Shown here: in pieces, positions 9,355 through 18,373 of the stretch | Layout: each line of letters opens with the position of its first letter | Numbering within the stretch: the stretch's first letter is position 1 | Origin: Mucilaginibacter inviolabilis | GTDB lineage: Bacteria > Bacteroidota > Bacteroidia > Sphingobacteriales > Sphingobacteriaceae | Direction: 5' to 3' | Assembly: GCF_011089895.1 (NCBI RefSeq) | Contig: NZ_JAANAT010000001.1 | Span: 1,364,001 to 1,428,000, forward strand | DNA length: 64,000 nt | Program-made: the position numbers and the translations under genes | The notes under the pieces: model-generated | What the model saw: only the letters and a program-made list of their open reading frames with translations | Told to the model about the DNA's origin: nothing | Databases searched by the model: none

Positions 9355-10266
9355 ATGAAAAATAGGGCATTGAAAAGATTGATTTATAGTTTATCGGTAT
9401 TGCTGGCATTCCTTTCATATTTTCCGGTCACATCTTATGGTTCCATAAAAAAAGATACAGTTATAAATAACACTGGTTTCAAGATCAAAACTATTATTAT
9501 TGATGCCGGTCACGGAGGTAAACCATCCAGTAATGTGGGTCACTTTTCACATGGCGCATCAGGCGAATATTCTACTGAAAGGAATGTAACGCTTGCGATT
9601 GCGTTAAAATTGCAAAAAGCGGTAGAAAAAGATATACCGGGTGTAAAAGGGGTGCTTACCCGCAGCACCGAAGATGATGTTTCATTTGAACGGCGTGCCG
9701 AAATTGCCAATGAAAATAAAGGGGACGTTTTTATTTCGATACACTGTAATTCTTTATCGGATAGACGCGTAAGCAGAAGAGTAGGTACCAAACATCATAA
9801 ACCGGTTTATAAAACAAGTTTGGTTCCCGATCGTTCAGGTAAAGGAGTGTTACTATTGGTTTATGCATTAAAACGCACAAGAGAGGCCGAAAATGAGATT
9901 AAAAAAAACCAGGTTGAAGGCGACTCTGAGCTTGATGGAGGAGCTTTAGATCCCAACGATCCCATAACTATTATTTTAACAAACGAGTATAAAAGAAAAT
10001 TCAGGCAGCAAAGTATAAATCTGGCAACATTACTTAATAAAGAGTTTGTTGAAACAGACGGAAGGCCAAGTGAAGGTATAAGAGATCAGAGCATTTATGT
10101 ATTGTGTCATAGTTCTATGCCATCTGTTTTGGTAGAAACAGGATATATTAATAATCCTGATGATGAGGCTTATTTAAATTCAGAGGATGGACAAAATACC
10201 ATTGTCAATTCGATTGTAAGGGCTTTAACAAATTTTAAAAATGAGGTTGAGCAGGTTTCAAAGTAA
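9355..10266 (+). CDS. N-acetylmuramoyl-L-alanine amidase (amidase_3)
   Basis: Zinc amidase that cuts the amide between MurNAc and L-Ala of peptidoglycan in the periplasm. A signal peptide covers about residues 1-29. The metal site is visible as 'IIIDAGHGG' (His53), 'STERNVTLA' (Glu75) and 'FISIHCNS' (His130). The catalytic Glu is in 'VLVETGYINNPDDE' near the C-terminus. At 303 residues it is a single-domain AmiC-like enzyme with no SPOR or LysM domain. mlaD follows 87 bp downstream on the same strand. A TATTTTTG box at 9319-9326 could serve as its -7 element, but I see no matching -33 box. Confidence 0.93.
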   Translation: MKNRALKRLIYSLSVLLAFLSYFPVTSYGSIKKDTVINNTGFKIKTIIIDAGHGGKPSSNVGHFSHGASGEYSTERNVTLAIALKLQKAVEKDIPGVKGVLTRSTEDDVSFERRAEIANENKGDVFISIHCNSLSDRRVSRRVGTKHHKPVYKTSLVPDRSGKGVLLLVYALKRTREAENEIKKNQVEGDSELDGGALDPNDPITIILTNEYKRKFRQQSINLATLLNKEFVETDGRPSEGIRDQSIYVLCHSSMPSVLVETGYINNPDDEAYLNSEDGQNTIVNSIVRALTNFKNEVEQVSK

Positions 10267-10353
10267 TATAGTTTAGCTTTACCTGTTATATAAAATCAAG
10301 CAACATCAACAATTCAAAACAAAAAAATAATTTAACCCGAAAACCACTACTTA

Positions 10354-11298
10354 ATGAAAATTTCAAACGAAACAAAAATAGGTGCCCTTACAGCCATAGC
10401 CATTACTATATTGATATTAGGATATAGCTTTTTGCGCGGTAATGATGTTTTTTCGGGTTCCAATAAATATTATGCCGTTTACAGAAGCGTGGAAGGCCTT
10501 GCTTTAGCAAAACCGGTATTGGTTAACGGGTTTCAGATAGGACGTGTATCAAGCATGAAATTACAGCCCGATGGACATACTATTGTAGAGTTTAAGATTG
10601 ATCCGGATTATGTTATACCCAATAACACCCTGGCTAAACTATCAAGTACCGATCTTTTAGGCAGTAAGGCTATTGTTTTTGAACTGGGTAACAGTAAAGT
10701 AGCTGCTGAAGATAAAGACACTCTGAAAGCCGATATACAAGGAAGTTTGGCCGAAAGTTTACAACCCATCCAGAAAAAAGCCGAAATGCTGATATCAAAA
10801 ATGGATTCATCATTGGCAGCTATCAATAAAATACTGAACCCTAACTTTCAGAAAAATGTTGACCGGAGCTTTATGAGTATTGCCAATTCGCTGCAAACAT
10901 TAGAGGGTACTACTAAAAAAATAGATAATCTGGTAGCTTCTCAATCAGGACACATCAATGGTATTTTAACTAATGCAGAAGTAGTATCCGGCAGTCTGAA
11001 AACGAGCACATCTCACCTGAACGGCATGACTGCTAACTTTGAAAAGGTGAGTAATGATATCGCATCAGCAAACATCAAACAAACTTTAGACAATGCCAAT
11101 AAAGCCATGGCAGATCTGCAGGCTACTATTGCCAAAATCAATAATGGCCAAGGTTCATTAGGCTTATTGATGAATGATGATAAGATGTACAAAAATCTTA
11201 CTGATGCATCAAATAACCTGAATAACCTGTTCATCGACCTGAAAGCGCATCCAAAACGATATGTAAGCTTCTCAGTTTTTGGAGGTAAAAAAGACTGA
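10354..11298 (+). CDS. MlaD/MCE domain lipid-transport protein
   Basis: Inner-membrane-anchored MCE protein, expected to carry phospholipids across the periplasm as the substrate-binding part of an Mla-type ABC system. One N-terminal membrane helix (about residues 8-26) is followed by the MCE domain (about 38-115, 'VEGLALAKPVLVNGFQIGRV', 'SSTDLLGSKAI'). A long helical, coiled-coil-rich tail (about 125-290) is typical of MlaD and Mce proteins that build tubes. No MlaE or MlaF gene is adjacent. The C-terminus reads through to a nested repeat and terminator cluster. Confidence 0.88.
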   Translation: MKISNETKIGALTAIAITILILGYSFLRGNDVFSGSNKYYAVYRSVEGLALAKPVLVNGFQIGRVSSMKLQPDGHTIVEFKIDPDYVIPNNTLAKLSSTDLLGSKAIVFELGNSKVAAEDKDTLKADIQGSLAESLQPIQKKAEMLISKMDSSLAAINKILNPNFQKNVDRSFMSIANSLQTLEGTTKKIDNLVASQSGHINGILTNAEVVSGSLKTSTSHLNGMTANFEKVSNDIASANIKQTLDNANKAMADLQATIAKINNGQGSLGLLMNDDKMYKNLTDASNNLNNLFIDLKAHPKRYVSFSVFGGKKD

Positions 11299-11348
11299 TC
11301 TTTAGAATCAAGAAATTAGCGTCAAGAATCAAGACGGAAAATATGCAT

Positions 11349-11466
11349 CAAAAAGTGGGTTTACATGGGTTTACACTTTTTACGGTTTATATTGATATAA
11401 ATAATTGACAATCAAATAGATATGTCATTTTTCAAGTTAAAAAGTGGGTTTACATGTAAACCCACT
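11349..11466 (+). repeat. Dispersed 120-bp palindromic repeat, copy 2
   Basis: Matches copy 1 (504-624) in the opposite orientation over its first 75 bp. Its right end holds a perfect 22-bp palindrome, GTGGGTTTACATGTAAACCCAC at 11444-11465. It is non-coding and lies between convergent genes. Confidence 0.8.
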
Positions 11467-11470
11467 AAAC

Positions 11471-11503
11471 AAAAAAAGCAAACGATGTTCGTTTGCTTTT
11501 TTT
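11471..11503. terminator. Bidirectional terminator between mlaD and rnz
   Basis: The stem AGCAAACGA/TCGTTTGCT around a 3-nt loop is preceded by A7 and followed by T7, which fits rho-independent termination on both strands of this convergent gap. Confidence 0.9.
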
Positions 11504-11543
11504 GGTATAGACAGTTTTGATTCTTGACTCTAATCTCTTGGCT

Positions 11544-12458
11544 CTATTCTATAGCGAATGTTTTTCCTTCAATAGCCAATTCGGTCTCTGGAAAAACACT
11601 TCTGGCTTCATCGAGCAATTCATTCAGGGTTTTATACCTGGCCGAAAAATGGCCAATCAACAATTTCCGGGCATGGGTTTTTAGCGCTATCTCTCCTGCC
11701 TGCAAAGCTGTGGTATGATGCGTATCTTTCGCCCTGTCCAACATATCATTTAAAAACGTAGCCTCGTGATAAAGCAACGTAACATTACTGATCTGTTCAA
11801 AATACTGCTCGTTATAAATTGTATCTGAGCAATAGGCATATGATTTTGGTATTTGGGAGTCTATAGTTAAAGTATCATTTTTGTACACCTCCCCACTTGC
11901 TGATGTATAATCACTTCCTCTTTTTAAAGCGGTGTAATACTCCACCGGAACATTCAGGTTTTCCAGTTTCTCCTTTATCAACTTACGCAAACGTTTCTTT
12001 TCTTTGAAAAGGAAGCCAGTACAGGCAATACGATGATCAAGCGGAATTGTTTCTACGATAACATCACTATTATTGACAATTACTTCGGCATTTTGGGCAT
12101 CGATAGCAGTAAACTCCAGCGGAAACTGTAGCGTTGTTTCCGAATATTTAAACTGCAGGTCTATAATCTCTTTCAAGTGAGCCGGCCCAAAAAGATAAAG
12201 CGCTTTTTTACGGCCATTAAGATGCATAGACGATAATAAACCTATCAGCCCCAAATAATGATCGCCATGAAGATGACTGATGAATATATGATCGATACGG
12301 CTCGCCTTAACATCAAAACGCAGCATTTGCTGCTGGGTACCTTCGCCGCAATCAATTAAATACAGGCGCTCATTGATATTAAGCGCCTGTGCTGTAGGAT
12401 TTCTGTTAAAAATGGGTGTCGCGGAACTACTCCCCAGTATTGTTACCTCAAATTTCAT
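11544..12458 (-). CDS. rnz: Ribonuclease Z (tRNase Z)
   Basis: Metallo-beta-lactamase-fold endonuclease that removes 3' trailers from tRNA precursors in the cytoplasm. The zinc site is in 'SHLHGDHYLG' (His62, His64, Asp66, His67). Other ligands are in 'LDHRIACTGF', 'YCSDTIY' and 'IGHFSARY'. At 304 residues it is the short bacterial form. This host does not encode CCA in the tRNA-Ser seen later in the window, so 3' processing by RNase Z is expected to matter here. A STAS-domain gene lies 22 bp upstream in the same direction. Confidence 0.95.
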   Translation of the reverse strand: MKFEVTILGSSSATPIFNRNPTAQALNINERLYLIDCGEGTQQQMLRFDVKASRIDHIFISHLHGDHYLGLIGLLSSMHLNGRKKALYLFGPAHLKEIIDLQFKYSETTLQFPLEFTAIDAQNAEVIVNNSDVIVETIPLDHRIACTGFLFKEKKRLRKLIKEKLENLNVPVEYYTALKRGSDYTSASGEVYKNDTLTIDSQIPKSYAYCSDTIYNEQYFEQISNVTLLYHEATFLNDMLDRAKDTHHTTALQAGEIALKTHARKLLIGHFSARYKTLNELLDEARSVFPETELAIEGKTFAIE

Positions 12459-12480
12459 ATAGGGTAAACAACCATAAGGC

Positions 12481-12858
12481 CTATCTTGCTTCTTTTTTCA
12501 GCTCTTTTTCAATCTCTTCCATGAAAATAAGATCGATACCTTCTTCGGCTGTAGGTACAATGTTCAGTACATTATCCAATTGTGATATGGTTACTAAGCG
12601 GGCCACTGCATCATTTAAACCTGCCAGGATAAATAACCCAGTAGCATTTTTACATAAACGGTGCCCTACCAGTAAACTGCTTAAACCAGAAGAATCTGCA
12701 AATTTTACCTGTGAAAGATCAAGAATTATATTTCGCTGACCTTCAGTATTGATCAATATCAACTCAGACTTTAATTGAGGTGTAACCAACGAGTTCAATT
12801 TCGACTCATTAAGTTTCACTAAGATATATTTCTCGTGCTTATCGACAGTAAATTTCAT
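12481..12858 (-). CDS. STAS domain protein (anti-sigma factor antagonist-like)
   Basis: A single STAS domain of 125 residues. The phosphoacceptor motif 'KFADSSGLSSLL' is intact (Ser56/57). Family members (SpoIIAA, RsbV) bind anti-sigma kinases and release sigma factors according to Ser phosphorylation. In Bacteroidota these stand-alone proteins often have no mapped partner, and none is visible nearby. The C-terminus is a Lys/Glu-rich helix. It sits between purC and rnz on the same strand. Confidence 0.88.
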   Translation of the reverse strand: MKFTVDKHEKYILVKLNESKLNSLVTPQLKSELILINTEGQRNIILDLSQVKFADSSGLSSLLVGHRLCKNATGLFILAGLNDAVARLVTISQLDNVLNIVPTAEEGIDLIFMEEIEKELKKEAR

Positions 12859-12911
12859 TCTTATTAATAATTAGAAAGCTAAGATATGATAATTTTACGT
12901 GTAATTAAAAA

Positions 12912-13856
12912 CTACAAATTTGTTAATGCGGCTTTGATGCTGTTTTCAACCCGGTTGAGTACACTCTCGTTATCAGGTTTTACAAATACTTCGCCGATAA
13001 TTTGCTCATATAACTCGATATAACGTTCGGAGATCGACTGTACAATTTCCGGGGTCATCACCGGCACTACCTGGCCATCTTTACCCTGGAAACCGTTTTC
13101 AATTAACCATTTCCTTACAAACTCTTTCGAAAGTTGTTTTTGCGCCTCCCCTTTCTGCTGGCGCTCTTCATAACCTTCTTTATAAAAGTATCTTGATGAG
13201 TCGGGAGTATGTATCTCATCAATCAGATATATCTGATCCCCAACCTTACCAAATTCATACTTGGTATCAACCAGGATCAAGCCTTGTTTGGCTGCTATTT
13301 GAGTGCCGCGTTTGTACAAAGCTTTGGTGTAAGCTTCCAATTTAGCGTAATCATCAGCAGATACAATATTTTGTTTCAATATCTCGGCTTTTGATATATC
13401 CTCGTCGTGCCCAACAGATGCCTTGGTAGTGGGTGTTATGATAGGCTCTGGTAATATATCGTTCTCTTTTAAACCTTCGGGTAAGCTTTCTCCGCAAACT
13501 TGTCTTTTACCAGCACTATATTCCCGCCAGGCATGACCGGCTAAATAACCACGGATCACCATTTCTACCTTAAAAGGCTCACAAATGCGACCAATAGTAA
13601 CGCTCGGATCTGGTACAGATATTACCCAGTTTGGTACAATATCAGCAGTAGCCTCTAAAAAACGGGCCGCTATTTGGTTAAGTACTTGTCCTTTATAAGG
13701 GATAGCTTCTGGCAGCACCACATCAAAAGCAGAGATGCGGTCGGTAACCACCATGGCCAGGTATTTATTATCAATCGTATAAACATCACGTACCTTGCCT
13801 TTGTAGTAGTTAGTTTGGCCTGGTAAATTAAAATGTGTTTCTTTTATCGCGTTCAT
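12912..13856 (-). CDS. purC: Phosphoribosylaminoimidazole-succinocarboxamide synthase
   Basis: SAICAR synthase of de novo purine synthesis: ATP-dependent joining of aspartate to CAIR. It has the family's opening motif '[20 protein letters not shown]', then '[13 protein letters not shown]' and '[13 protein letters not shown]'. '[10 protein letters not shown]' and '[12 protein letters not shown]' lie in the ATP-grasp part. At 314 residues it belongs to the longer type (about 300) rather than the 240-residue E. coli type. No other pur gene is nearby. A word palindrome fills the gap immediately upstream of the start codon. Confidence 0.96.
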   Translation of the reverse strand: MNAIKETHFNLPGQTNYYKGKVRDVYTIDNKYLAMVVTDRISAFDVVLPEAIPYKGQVLNQIAARFLEATADIVPNWVISVPDPSVTIGRICEPFKVEMVIRGYLAGHAWREYSAGKRQVCGESLPEGLKENDILPEPIITPTTKASVGHDEDISKAEILKQNIVSADDYAKLEAYTKALYKRGTQIAAKQGLILVDTKYEFGKVGDQIYLIDEIHTPDSSRYFYKEGYEERQQKGEAQKQLSKEFVRKWLIENGFQGKDGQVVPVMTPEIVQSISERYIELYEQIIGEVFVKPDNESVLNRVENSIKAALTNL

Positions 13857-13860
13857 TCTT

Positions 13861-13938
13861 TTTAGTTCATGGTTGATAGTTTATAGTTCATGGATGATTT
13901 GCAAGAATACTATGAACCATCAACCATGAACTATGAAC
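13861..13938. repeat. Word palindrome 2: TAGTTCATGGTTGATAG inverted repeat
   Basis: The left arm 13861-13889 and the right arm 13910-13938 pair over most of their length. Both are made of the words GTTCATGG and TTGATAG. The element fills the gap between phoH (stop at 13944) and purC (start at 13856), 4 bp from the purC start codon, so it would form a hairpin in the purC leader if the two genes are co-transcribed. Confidence 0.8.
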
Positions 13939-13943
13939 CTTCC

Positions 13944-14903
13944 CTATTGTATATCCCCGTAAGCTTCCAGTATTTTACGTACCAGTTTGTGCCTTACCAC
14001 ATCTTCGCCGCTCAGGTAAACAATTTCAATTCCTTTTATATCAGTTAATATGCGCAACGCGGTATGCAAACCTGACTGCTGTTTTTTGGGTAAATCAATC
14101 TGGGTAACATCACCGGTAACAATAAACTTGGCCGATGGGCCCATACGGGTCAAAAACATTTTGAGCTGCATATCAGTAGCGTTCTGTGCCTCATCTAATA
14201 TCACAAAACAATTATCCAATGTACGACCGCGCATAAATGCCAGCGGAGCTATCTCAATGGTGCGATTCTCCAGGTAAAACTTCAGTTTTTCTGCAGGGAT
14301 CATATCATCAAGCGCATCATACAAAGGCCTCAGGTACGGATCTATCTTTTCTTTCAGGTCGCCCGGTAAAAATCCAAGATTCTCCCCTGCTTCAACCGCC
14401 GGCCTGGTTAAAATTATCCGTTTGATCTCCTTGTTCTTGAGCGCCCTTACCGCTAAAGCAACAGCGGTGTATGTTTTACCGGTACCCGCTGGCCCTATGG
14501 CAAAGAGTATATCGCTTTTGTTGATACAATCAACCATTTTGCGCTGGTTGGCCGTGCGTGCCTTCACCATAACCCCGTTTGGCCCAAACACAATTACTTC
14601 GCCGCTGGCAAATTTATCTGCTGAGGGATCAGCTGATGGTGCATTTGTATTTTTTGAGCCCAGGATACGCTCCAGGTCGGTAATATTCAGGTTTTCGAAC
14701 TTCTCTACGTGTTGTAGCAGGTGATCGAATTTTTCCTGAAAAATATTCAGTTCGTGATCATCACCCAGAATTTTAACTTCGCTGCCACGCGCAACTATTT
14801 TAAGCTTAGGATATTGTTTCTTAATGATCTCAAAATGATCATTATTTGGCCCCCACAATACTGCCGGATTTACATTTTCAATTGATAGCTTTAGCTCGTT
14901 CAA
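13944..14903 (-). CDS. PhoH family ATPase/RNA-binding protein
   Basis: P-loop protein of the PhoH/PhoL family, 319 residues. Walker A is 'GPAGTGKTYTAVALA' (about 138-152) and Walker B is 'CFVILDEAQNAT'. The 120 residues before the P-loop match the usual PhoL N-terminal domain. 'GRTLDNCF' and 'GDVTQIDLP' are family signatures. Family members have been linked to RNA metabolism and ribosome maturation, and the exact substrate is not established. It lies upstream of purC on the same strand and is divergent from the SAM hydrolase gene. Confidence 0.93.
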   Translation of the reverse strand: MNELKLSIENVNPAVLWGPNNDHFEIIKKQYPKLKIVARGSEVKILGDDHELNIFQEKFDHLLQHVEKFENLNITDLERILGSKNTNAPSADPSADKFASGEVIVFGPNGVMVKARTANQRKMVDCINKSDILFAIGPAGTGKTYTAVALAVRALKNKEIKRIILTRPAVEAGENLGFLPGDLKEKIDPYLRPLYDALDDMIPAEKLKFYLENRTIEIAPLAFMRGRTLDNCFVILDEAQNATDMQLKMFLTRMGPSAKFIVTGDVTQIDLPKKQQSGLHTALRILTDIKGIEIVYLSGEDVVRHKLVRKILEAYGDIQ

Positions 14904-15003
14904 TACTAATTTGATTTTTAGTTACGGATTTTTATGAATTAAAAATTGAATATTTGTAGCTTCAAATGCTACTACAAGATTAGCAATAAATATTATAAAA
15001 TTA

Positions 15004-15780
15004 ATGGCAATAATAACATTAACTACTGATTTGGGCGATAAAGATATTTACCAGGCTGCTTTGAAGGGCAGCATCTACAAATTGTTGCCCACAGTGAATA
15101 TTGTTGACATTACCAATAACGTTGCCGCGTTTGATGTACAGCAAGCGGCCTTTATACTAAAAAACAGTTTTTATTACTTTCCTGATGGTACCGTACACCT
15201 CATTGGTATTGATACGGTGTATAACGACCACACCAAATTTCTGGCCGTAAAGTATAAAAATCATTACTTCGTGGGTGCCGATAATGGCATTTTTTCGCTG
15301 ATGTTTAAAGAAACTCCGGAGGAGATTGTGGAAATAAACATTATGCAGGATCTTAAGTTCTTACATTTTCCGTTAGCAGATATTTTTGTAAAAGCGGCCT
15401 GTCATCTGGCTAAGGGTGGTAAGCTTAATGAGATAGGCATCCCTATACAGGATATTGAAAATAAAATGAACCTGCAGCCCGTTATCGAAAAAAACCTGAT
15501 CAAAGGTGTAGTGATCTATATCGATTCGTTTCAGAACGTAATTACCAACATTACCAAGGAGTTTTTCAATAGCGTACAACAGGGTCGTAAATTCGTATTA
15601 AATTTTAAACGTAACGAAACTATCAATCATCTGAGCTGGCATTATAACGAAGTTCCTGTTGGAGAAAAATTGTGTCTTTTTGGTATAAGCGATCATTTGG
15701 AGATAGCAATTAACAAAGGTAACGCCAGTGGCCTTTTAGGTTTAAATTTGAATGATAAGGTAATCATTGAGTTTCAGTAG
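15004..15780 (+). CDS. SAM hydroxide adenosyltransferase (DUF62 family)
   Basis: Member of the chlorinase/fluorinase fold family. Its common prokaryotic version hydrolyses S-adenosylmethionine to adenosine and methionine. The opening 'IITLTTDLGDKDIYQAALKG' holds the conserved Asp9. 'VHLIGIDTVYND' and 'YFVGADNGIFSL' are the SAM-contact segments of the N-terminal domain. The C-terminal beta domain includes 'GVVIYIDSFQNVITNI'. At 258 residues it has the usual length. Use of halide cannot be excluded by eye, but the non-halogenating form is by far the most likely. Confidence 0.88.
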   Translation: MAIITLTTDLGDKDIYQAALKGSIYKLLPTVNIVDITNNVAAFDVQQAAFILKNSFYYFPDGTVHLIGIDTVYNDHTKFLAVKYKNHYFVGADNGIFSLMFKETPEEIVEINIMQDLKFLHFPLADIFVKAACHLAKGGKLNEIGIPIQDIENKMNLQPVIEKNLIKGVVIYIDSFQNVITNITKEFFNSVQQGRKFVLNFKRNETINHLSWHYNEVPVGEKLCLFGISDHLEIAINKGNASGLLGLNLNDKVIIEFQ

Positions 15781-15785
15781 CAGCA

Positions 15786-15843
15786 TGAAACCATCATGAG
15801 CTATCGCTCACACCAAAATGTATAAACATCTCATGATAGCTTC
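15786..15843. terminator. Hairpin after the SAM hydrolase gene
   Basis: The arms 15786-15799 and 15830-15843 pair over 12 of 14 bases (core CATCATGAG/CTCATGAT). The loop is long and there is no clear T-run, so it is a weak terminator or a processing hairpin. Confidence 0.4.
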
Positions 15844-15870
15844 ATCTCCATTAAAAATCAAATTATACAG

Positions 15871-16389
15871 ATGAAAAAATTCTTACTGATTGGTATTATC
15901 CTCTTTTTATTTAATGACTTATACGCGCAAACTGACGCACAGGTAAGTGCCGATTCCGTAGCTTATCAGTTGCAGCGTAAAAAAATAAACAGTATGCTGG
16001 ATGCCCGTAAAGTACGCTTTGGGCAATACGGTCAAAGCCTCAATGAGCATACCGGGATATTCGGTTTTCAAACTAAAGGCGATATCCGCCGGTCGAACGA
16101 TATTTTGATGGATATTGTTAAAACCGACGATAACATTTATAAAGAGCTTAAGATCCTGCTGGAATACAGAGCATTTCAGCAACGGCAGATTCAGAGCCAC
16201 TCCAAAGAAGCCGAAACTATTAACCAGAATTATGTCAATCTGATCAGCAAGTTAAGGCAGCAAAATGCAACATTAAAGGCAGATAATCAGCGAGCTGCCA
16301 CTATGCAGCGCATCTATATTTTGATCATTGTTCTCATGATTGCGTCAATTTTATTTCTGATAAGCAGAAAAAGTAAAGTTAAGGTGTAA
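15871..16389 (+). CDS. Exported coiled-coil protein with C-terminal membrane anchor
   Basis: I do not recognise this 172-residue protein. A signal peptide (about residues 1-19, ending 'LYAQ') is followed by a helical, Gln/Lys/Asp-rich region with heptad character. A C-terminal membrane span follows (about 148-166, 'IYILIIVLMIASILFLI') and then a basic tail 'SRKSKVKV'. It would be a periplasmic coiled coil held in the inner membrane. It precedes the ABC transporter by 28 bp and is probably in the same operon, so it might assist that transporter, but this is inference. Confidence 0.75.
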   Translation: MKKFLLIGIILFLFNDLYAQTDAQVSADSVAYQLQRKKINSMLDARKVRFGQYGQSLNEHTGIFGFQTKGDIRRSNDILMDIVKTDDNIYKELKILLEYRAFQQRQIQSHSKEAETINQNYVNLISKLRQQNATLKADNQRAATMQRIYILIIVLMIASILFLISRKSKVKV

Positions 16390-16417
16390 TTTTGCGATCT
16401 TAACTATAAACGTATAC

Positions 16418-18250
16418 ATGGCAAGAGGACGGCTGAATAGTGGCGCTAAAGCAGAAGCAGAATTACCCAAAGCAAAAATAAACAGGCAGAGCATACAGAA
16501 CATCCGTAAGCTGCTCAATTACATTAAACCTTACCGGGGCAAATTTATAGCCGGACTGATATTTTTGTTTATATCCAGCTTGGTTGGGCTTGCTTTTCCT
16601 AAAATATTAGGGGCATTGATAGATGCCGCACAAGGCAAATTTCCCAACAGTTATTTACCCCATAGCCTTAATGCTATTGCCATTGCTGGCTTTCTGTTAT
16701 TATTTGGGCAGGCCTTTGTTTCCTTTTTCAGGGTGGTTTGGTTTGTTCAGGTAGCCGAGAAATCGCTGGCAGATATCCGTCGGGACACTTATTTTAAGCT
16801 GATCACCTTGCCGATGAACTTTTTTGCCAACCGCCGTGTTGGTGAGCTGAACAGTCGCATATCAGCCGATCTGTCACAGATACAAGATACCCTTACTACT
16901 ACTTTTGCCGAGATCATCAGGCAACTGGTAATCATGGTAGGCAGCGTTATTTTGCTGGCTGTGGTATCCATAAAATTAACCCTGGCTTTATTGGCTATCC
17001 TTCCCTTCCTGGTAGGTTTCGCCGTATTTTTTGGGAGATATATCCGCAAACTATCCCGCCAGGCACAGGACAGGCTGGCCGAATCCAATACCATTGTCGA
17101 AGAAACCCTGCAAGGTATTGCCAATGTTAAAGCTTTTGTAAACGAGGCCTACGAAGCCACCCGCTATGATAAAATTCTGCGCATGGTAGTGAACATAGCT
17201 GTAAAAGGCGCCAAATTCCGCGGCATATTTGCATCGTTCATCGTATTTTGCCTGTTTGGGACCTTTGTGGGTGTGATATGGTACGGTTCGGTACTGGTGA
17301 GTAATCACGAGATACTGGTAGGCGATCTGACTACTTTTATCATGTACTCCATATTTGTAGGCGCTGCCATGGGTACTTTCCCCGATCTGTATGCTAATCT
17401 GCAAAAAGCTGTTGGAGCAAGCGAGCGTGTGTTGGAAATACTGGCCGAACAAGGCGAAGACATACATATGGTTGAAAATAACAACCAGGTAGATCAAAAA
17501 ATCAAAGGCAACCTGGCTTTTGACAAGGTGGTGTTCGCCTATCCTTCCCGGTCTGAACTTACTGTTTTAAAAGGCATTTCGTTTGATGCAGCTGCAGGGC
17601 AAAAAGTGGCTATTGTTGGGCCAAGCGGTTCTGGTAAATCAACCATGGCATCGCTTATCCTTCAATTCTATCATCCTCAAAATGGCAATATTCTGTTTGA
17701 TGGTCGCCCAGCTTCAGATTTTTCCATTACCGATATCCGTAACCAGGTAGCTATTGTACCGCAGGATGTAATGCTTTTTGGCGGAACTATATCCGAGAAC
17801 ATTGCCTATGGCCGGTTGAGTGCATCGAAAGAAGATATTATACAAGCTGCTAAACGCGCCAATGCGCACCAGTTCATTACTTCCTTCCCCGAAGGTTATG
17901 AAACTGTTGTGGGCGAACGTGGAGTTAAACTGTCTGGTGGTCAGCGCCAGCGTATCGCTATAGCCCGGGCATTGCTTAAAAATCCTTCTATATTGATATT
18001 GGATGAGGCTACTTCATCATTGGACTCTGAATCAGAACGCCTGGTACAGGAAGCCCTGGAAGAGTTGATGAAAGATCGTACATCCATCATCATAGCACAC
18101 CGTTTGTCGACCATTCGCGAGGCTGATAAAATCATCGTGCTGGAAAAGGGCGAGATCATTGAATGCGGTAACCACCTGGAATTGATCAGCAATGAACAGG
18201 GTCTTTACCGCTATTTGAACCAGTTACAATTTGATGCGCAGAATGGCTAA
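16418..18250 (+). CDS. ABC transporter, fused permease and ATPase (exporter type)
   Basis: Half-size type IV ABC exporter of 610 residues, acting as a dimer in the inner membrane. The N-terminal transmembrane domain (about 40-330) has six predicted spans. The ATPase domain has Walker A 'GPSGSGKST', the signature 'LSGGQRQRIAIARALL', Walker B 'ILILDEATSSLD' and the His switch 'IAHRLSTI'. The architecture matches MsbA, multidrug and TAP-like exporters, and the substrate is not predictable. The start ATG at 16418 lies 28 bp after the coiled-coil protein gene. Confidence 0.93.
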   Translation: MARGRLNSGAKAEAELPKAKINRQSIQNIRKLLNYIKPYRGKFIAGLIFLFISSLVGLAFPKILGALIDAAQGKFPNSYLPHSLNAIAIAGFLLLFGQAFVSFFRVVWFVQVAEKSLADIRRDTYFKLITLPMNFFANRRVGELNSRISADLSQIQDTLTTTFAEIIRQLVIMVGSVILLAVVSIKLTLALLAILPFLVGFAVFFGRYIRKLSRQAQDRLAESNTIVEETLQGIANVKAFVNEAYEATRYDKILRMVVNIAVKGAKFRGIFASFIVFCLFGTFVGVIWYGSVLVSNHEILVGDLTTFIMYSIFVGAAMGTFPDLYANLQKAVGASERVLEILAEQGEDIHMVENNNQVDQKIKGNLAFDKVVFAYPSRSELTVLKGISFDAAAGQKVAIVGPSGSGKSTMASLILQFYHPQNGNILFDGRPASDFSITDIRNQVAIVPQDVMLFGGTISENIAYGRLSASKEDIIQAAKRANAHQFITSFPEGYETVVGERGVKLSGGQRQRIAIARALLKNPSILILDEATSSLDSESERLVQEALEELMKDRTSIIIAHRLSTIREADKIIVLEKGEIIECGNHLELISNEQGLYRYLNQLQFDAQNG

Positions 18251-18251
18251 T

Positions 18252-18366
18252 GTTGGCGTTTTACGTTGGGTGTTTTACGTAATACGTTAAACTTTCTGAA
18301 ATAATTTTTTCAATTATTTATATTACCCCCCGAACAACGTAAAACGTCATACGTATAACGCATAAC
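18252..18366. repeat. Word palindrome 3: GTTTTACGT inverted repeat
   Basis: The left arm (about 18254-18292) and the right arm (about 18332-18366) are both made of repeats of the word GTTTTACGT or ATACGT and are inverted relative to each other. The element fills the whole gap between the ABC transporter stop (18250) and the beta-CASP nuclease start (18374). Confidence 0.78.
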
Positions 18367-18373
18367 ATAAAAA

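Larger units (their letters stand above)
11304..11545. repeat. Word palindrome 1: TCAAGAATCAAGA inverted repeat, 242 bp
   Basis: The left arm 11304-11334 and the right arm 11515-11545 are imperfect inverted repeats (about 26 of 31 bases pair) built from iterations of the word TCAAGAATCAAG. Nested inside are the GTGGGTTTACA repeat (11349-11466) and a terminator (11471-11503). The right arm reaches the stop codon of rnz, and the left arm begins 5 bp after the mlaD stop. Confidence 0.8.
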
